Shown: positions 61,101-64,000 of the stretch, piece by piece | Layout: every line of letters starts with the position of its first letter | How positions within the stretch are numbered: the stretch's first letter is position 1 | Assembly: GCF_004216955.1 (NCBI RefSeq) | Contig: NZ_SGXL01000001.1 | Location: forward strand, 3,106,061 to 3,170,060 | Origin: Fictibacillus sp. BK138 | GTDB taxonomy: Bacteria > Bacillota > Bacilli > Bacillales > Fictibacillaceae | Direction: 5' to 3' | Length of the DNA: 64,000 bases | Program-made: the position numbers and the translations under genes | Notes under the pieces: generated by a model | What the model was told of the DNA's origin: nothing | The model's database searches: none | Seen by the model: the letters and a program-made list of their open reading frames with translations, nothing else

Positions 61101-62180
61101 ATGGAACGCATCTATTTTCAAGCAGGACCGACTACTCTGCCTAAAGAGGTTATGATTCGTGCTAAGTCAGAGTGGGATGATTTTAAGGAAACAGGCTTAA
61201 ATATTATGGAACATAGCCACAGAGGTGCAACTTATGAAGAAATTCATGAACAGGCTAAGACTCTTATGCGGAAATTATTAGACATTCCTGAAACACATGA
61301 TGTTTTGTTTTTGCAAGGTGGAGCAAGTCTTCAATTTGCCATGCTTCCTATGAACTTACTCCATTCCGGCAAAACAGCTAAGTACGTATTAACAGGCTCA
61401 TGGTCAGAAAAAGCGTTTAAAGAGGCCGCTAAAATCGGCTCATGTGAAGCAGTTGTATCAGGAAAAGAAACGAAATACCGAACGCTGCCAGACATGAATT
61501 ATGAACCAAGCAATCAAGACGCTTATCTGCACATCACCTCTAACAACACGATCTACGGTACTCAATGGCCAGACCTAAATGCATTTTCTCACCCGACTCT
61601 TGTTGCCGACATGTCGAGCGACATCATGAGCAAGCCTTTCAACGTTTCAAACTATGCTCTCATATATGCAGGCGCGCAAAAAAACCTCGGACCTGCAGGT
61701 GTTACTGCTGTTATTATCCGAAAAGAGCTATTGAAGGAAAATGAATCTCTCCCTTCTATCCTGTCTTATCAGGTGCATGCAAAAAGCAGTTCTCTCTATA
61801 ACACACCGCCAACCTACTCGATTTATCTCCTTAATCTTGTTCTTCAATGGATCGATGAACAAGGCGGTGTACAAGAAATGGAATCTAGAAATAAAAAGAA
61901 AGCAGAAATTATTTATAACGCGATCGACAGCAGCGAGGGTTTTTATCAAGGTTATGCCACGCCAGAGTCTCGCTCGCATATGAACGTAACTTTCACATTA
62001 AGTGATGCCGGATTAGAAAAACACTTTATAAAAGAAAGTGAAGAGAACGGTATCTTTGGATTAAAGGGGCATCGTTCTGTTGGTGGTTTCAGAGCTTCGA
62101 TCTATAACGCTGTACCAGAAAAATCATGCGAAAAACTTGCAGATTTCATGCGTCATTTTCAGGTAAAATACGGTAAATAA
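61101..62180 (+). CDS. serC: Phosphoserine aminotransferase
   Basis: The 359-residue PLP enzyme has the N-terminal FQAGPTTLP, ATP-independent fold-I features and the PLP lysine in AGAQKNLGPAGV (about 197). It makes 3-phosphoserine from 3-phosphohydroxypyruvate in serine synthesis. AGAGGAGG precedes the ATG. It lies between hit and trpP, as in related Bacillus. Confidence 0.93.
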   Translation: MERIYFQAGPTTLPKEVMIRAKSEWDDFKETGLNIMEHSHRGATYEEIHEQAKTLMRKLLDIPETHDVLFLQGGASLQFAMLPMNLLHSGKTAKYVLTGSWSEKAFKEAAKIGSCEAVVSGKETKYRTLPDMNYEPSNQDAYLHITSNNTIYGTQWPDLNAFSHPTLVADMSSDIMSKPFNVSNYALIYAGAQKNLGPAGVTAVIIRKELLKENESLPSILSYQVHAKSSSLYNTPPTYSIYLLNLVLQWIDEQGGVQEMESRNKKKAEIIYNAIDSSEGFYQGYATPESRSHMNVTFTLSDAGLEKHFIKESEENGIFGLKGHRSVGGFRASIYNAVPEKSCEKLADFMRHFQVKYGK

Positions 62181-62279
62181 GCATTGTCCCTTTAACAATC
62201 TTTATATCTTTGGTAAAGTAGAGATACTTTCGCAATAGGCCATGAGGGCACTATTGGAAAGAAATTAAGGCTAACAGAA

Positions 62280-62299
62280 TAGCTGAGGAGAGATGAGAA
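62280..62299 (+). promoter_or_regulatory. TRAP-type triplet repeats over the trpP ribosome site
   Basis: TAG, GAG, GAG and GAG occur at 62280, 62285, 62290 and 62295, each separated by two bases and ending just before the trpP ATG, so they cover the Shine-Dalgarno site. TRAP binds such triplets spaced by two bases when tryptophan is plentiful. B. subtilis trpP is repressed this way. Fewer triplets are evident here than the nine or so expected; weaker ones may lie upstream. Confidence 0.65.
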
Positions 62300-62812
62300 A
62301 TGAAAACAAAATCATTAGCATTAACATCAGTACTTATTGCATTAGGGTATGTTTTTCACACAGTGGTACCACCATTATTCTTCGGGATGAAACCAGATTT
62401 GCTTCTGGTAATGATGTTCTTAGCCATCATGCTCGCACCTACTAAACCGAATGTGCTAATCGCGAGTATGGCAGCCGGCGTTATTTCAGCCCTGACAACG
62501 GGAATGGCTGGAGGACAGATCGCCAACATCGTGGAAAAGCCGATAACAGCCTTTATATTTTTAGGAATGTTCTTATTAGCACGCAAAGTGAAAGTAAATA
62601 CTTATAGTGCTGTTCTATTAACGGTTATCGGAACGATTGTCAGCGGGACCTTATTCTTAATCGTAGCCATGATGGTCGCTGGTCTGCCAGGATCCTTATT
62701 CAGCTTCATTGGAATGATCGTACTTCCTACCAGCATTATTAGCGGACTAATCATGTTCTTTATCTATCCGGTTGCAAATCGATTCTCAAAGCGATCAAGC
62801 TTAACTGCATAA
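62300..62812 (+). CDS. trpP: Tryptophan transporter TrpP
   Basis: The 170-residue protein has about five helices in the TrpP pattern (FGMKPDLLLVMMFLAIML; MAGGQIANIVEKPITAF). It probably serves tryptophan uptake, as the S component of an ECF-type or a stand-alone carrier. Translation is likely controlled by TRAP through the triplets before its start. Confidence 0.9.
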   Translation: MKTKSLALTSVLIALGYVFHTVVPPLFFGMKPDLLLVMMFLAIMLAPTKPNVLIASMAAGVISALTTGMAGGQIANIVEKPITAFIFLGMFLLARKVKVNTYSAVLLTVIGTIVSGTLFLIVAMMVAGLPGSLFSFIGMIVLPTSIISGLIMFFIYPVANRFSKRSSLTA

Positions 62813-62824
62813 ATTTAAATTTAA

Positions 62825-62854
62825 AAAGCCAGCTCCTTTTAAGGAGCTGGCTTT
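62825..62854. terminator. Bidirectional terminator between trpP and the DUF1232 gene
   Basis: AAAGCCAGCTCCTT (62825-62838) pairs with AAGGAGCTGGCTTT (62841-62854). It overlaps the last codons of the DUF1232 gene. Confidence 0.85.
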
Positions 62855-63267
62855 ACGTATGTTTCTTCTTCTATTTGTTCTGTCTCTTCCCAAGTTTGGA
62901 ACGCTGAAATTTCACCTGATAATGTTTTAAACAAAAACGCCAAAACTGTAGCATCATCCAATAAGCCTGCCCCGATCAAGAAATCAGGCACCGCATCAAT
63001 CGGACTTACAAAATAGAGAAGACCGGCAACGATAAGAACCATTGATTTTGTAGAGACGTTTCGGTAATCACCTTTTTTATAGGATCTTACTAAACGTACA
63101 AGGGCTTTTACCTGTGATCCTAAATCCTTCAAACCTTGCTTATCTGTTTGAGAAGTTTTGTCTTCGGCTTTTGTAACGAGCTCACCTGTTTGTGTCGAAC
63201 TTTCTAAAACAGCGTTCGCCTTTTCTTTCATCTTATTAAAATAATTGCCGATTGTATTTTGCTTCAA
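62839..63267 (-). CDS. DUF1232 (YkvA-type) membrane-associated protein
   Basis: The 142-residue protein has the DUF1232 signature SPIDAVPDFLIGAGLLDDAT after a hydrophobic segment (about 70-85). Function is unknown. The TTG at 63267 is nine bases from AGGAGG; the ATG at 63273 is only three bases away and less likely. It converges on trpP. Confidence 0.8.
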   Translation of the reverse strand: MKQNTIGNYFNKMKEKANAVLESSTQTGELVTKAEDKTSQTDKQGLKDLGSQVKALVRLVRSYKKGDYRNVSTKSMVLIVAGLLYFVSPIDAVPDFLIGAGLLDDATVLAFLFKTLSGEISAFQTWEETEQIEEETYVKPAP

Positions 63268-63632
63268 ACCCATTCCCCTCCTGACCGTTTTTTATATGTA
63301 TACCCTCTTTTTATATTCTTCGTCAAATACTTTTACCGATATCCCTTTTTTTATTTTCGCTTTTCTAATCGCAAAGTATGTCAGCAATCTACTAAAACAG
63401 ACAAAGAGCGAGTTATTAAGCGGGCACAAAAAACAACAATAAAAACAGCGATAGTCCCCTTCATTCTAAGGTTTTAATCATGTTGATCCACACCAATTCC
63501 ACAACGTGTATCATGTCCAAACATGACGAAATCTATCGGGAAATATTTTTATATTCGTCATTATTTTTCATAGGATTATAAGAGATATTCACGAATTTAT
63601 TAGATAATAAAAGAATGAGGAGGAATTTTAAG
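63268..63632. other. 365-bp intergenic region without a recognised gene
   Basis: It separates the divergent DUF1232 and YtxH genes and is AT-rich. A 5-bp inverted repeat TCATGTCCAAACATGA (63508-63523) is the only clear local structure. The short frames across it have no ribosome site or homology. Confidence 0.6.
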
Positions 63633-63914
63633 ATGTCTAAATCAAAATCCATGGTAGTAGGTTTCGCATTAGGAACGGTAGTAACAGCAGCAGCTACTTT
63701 GCTTTCAACGCCTAAGGCAGGGAAAGAGGTAAGAAAAGATCTGAAAGAAAATATGGATAAAATGAAATCTACATTCTCCAGCATTAAGCGTGACGGTATT
63801 CAGCTTAGAGCAAAGATCAAATTTGCTAATAAAGAAAAAGAGGAAGCGATGCAAGAAACAGCTGCTTCTACAATTGAAAACCTGGAAGAAGAAATCGAGC
63901 AGGAAACGAAATAA
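63633..63914 (+). CDS. YtxH domain protein
   Basis: The 93-residue protein has the YtxH pattern: one N-terminal helix (VVGFALGTVVTAAATLLSTP) then a charged amphipathic tail (KAGKEVRKDLKENMDKMKST). YtxH proteins are general-stress proteins of unclear role; the order near trpP and serC matches YhaH in B. subtilis. The ATG at 63633 follows GAGGAGG; the longer frame to 63615 starts inside that site. Confidence 0.85.
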   Translation: MSKSKSMVVGFALGTVVTAAATLLSTPKAGKEVRKDLKENMDKMKSTFSSIKRDGIQLRAKIKFANKEKEEAMQETAASTIENLEEEIEQETK

Positions 63915-63921
63915 ACAGGAA

Positions 63922-63955
63922 AAAAATTCTCCAGCAGTGGGGAATTTTTTTCTTT
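63922..63955 (+). terminator. Terminator of the YtxH gene
   Basis: AAAAATTCTCC (63922-63932) pairs with GGGGAATTTTT (63939-63949) with one G-U pair, followed by TTTCTTT. Confidence 0.8.
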
Positions 63956-64000
63956 ATGTACAAACATATATATACTCTGACTTTGTCACTATATCAGCTA

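Overview
The window comes from a low-to-moderate GC Bacillales chromosome of Bacillus type. The gene order yhfI-lplJ, hemE-hemH-hemY-yhgD-yhgE, pbpF-hmoB, ecsA-ecsB-ecsC, hit, serC, trpP and a YtxH protein is the conserved order around yhf/yhg/yha in Bacillus subtilis. Shine-Dalgarno sequences are strong and several starts are TTG or GTG. A Fictibacillus-like species would fit, but that is inference. No rRNA, tRNA, prophage, transposase or CRISPR array was found.

1-25.4 kb is an accessory catabolic island, nearly all on the minus strand. After the azlCD end and a stand-alone MurG paralogue comes an operon of phenylalanine dehydrogenase plus a complete 2-oxoacid dehydrogenase (E1 alpha, E1 beta, E2, E3). 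A perfect cre site precedes it. Next come a FlK-like hotdog thioesterase, a HIT protein, a peroxiredoxin-like gene interrupted by an in-frame TGA at its first redox cysteine, an SDR, a sodium symporter, an NMO-family flavoprotein and a gamma carbonic anhydrase/PaaY-like protein. The phenylacetate catabolon follows: paaK; paaA-B-C-D-EthD-paaF-paaG-ALDH; paaH-paaJ-ECH; paaX. Together these can be read as one route: phenylalanine to phenylpyruvate to phenylacetyl-CoA to ring epoxide, ring opening and beta-oxidation. Three promoters (thioesterase, paaK, paaA) share an 18-bp motif.

26-37 kb holds lplJ, yhfI, ymaF, a LacI-controlled sugar ABC operon, an orphan GlnQ-type ATPase and an OpuC-type osmoprotectant transporter with fused permease and binding protein. 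37-53.5 kb holds yhgE, yhgD, an extra KinB-like kinase, hemY/H/E, a secreted M36 metalloprotease, pbpF, hmoB, a lipid kinase and a PAP2 phosphatase. 54-64 kb holds a DUF3243 protein, a ferritin-like protein, ecsC/B/A split by a berberine-bridge-type flavoenzyme, a PCYCGC lipoprotein, hit, serC, trpP with a TRAP-type leader, a DUF1232 protein and a YtxH protein.

The most unusual structure lies between genes. Eight arrays of a short (7-10 bp) motif repeat every 20-21 bp, exactly two helical turns. The motif differs from array to array, but two pairs of distant arrays share a unit in opposite orientation. Three arrays abut a common 35-bp head. Two of these sit in or beside copies of a second, GC-rich dispersed repeat present in about seven copies. 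The other leading candidate for new biology is the probable selenocysteine codon in the peroxiredoxin-like gene, with a SECIS-like hairpin just downstream.
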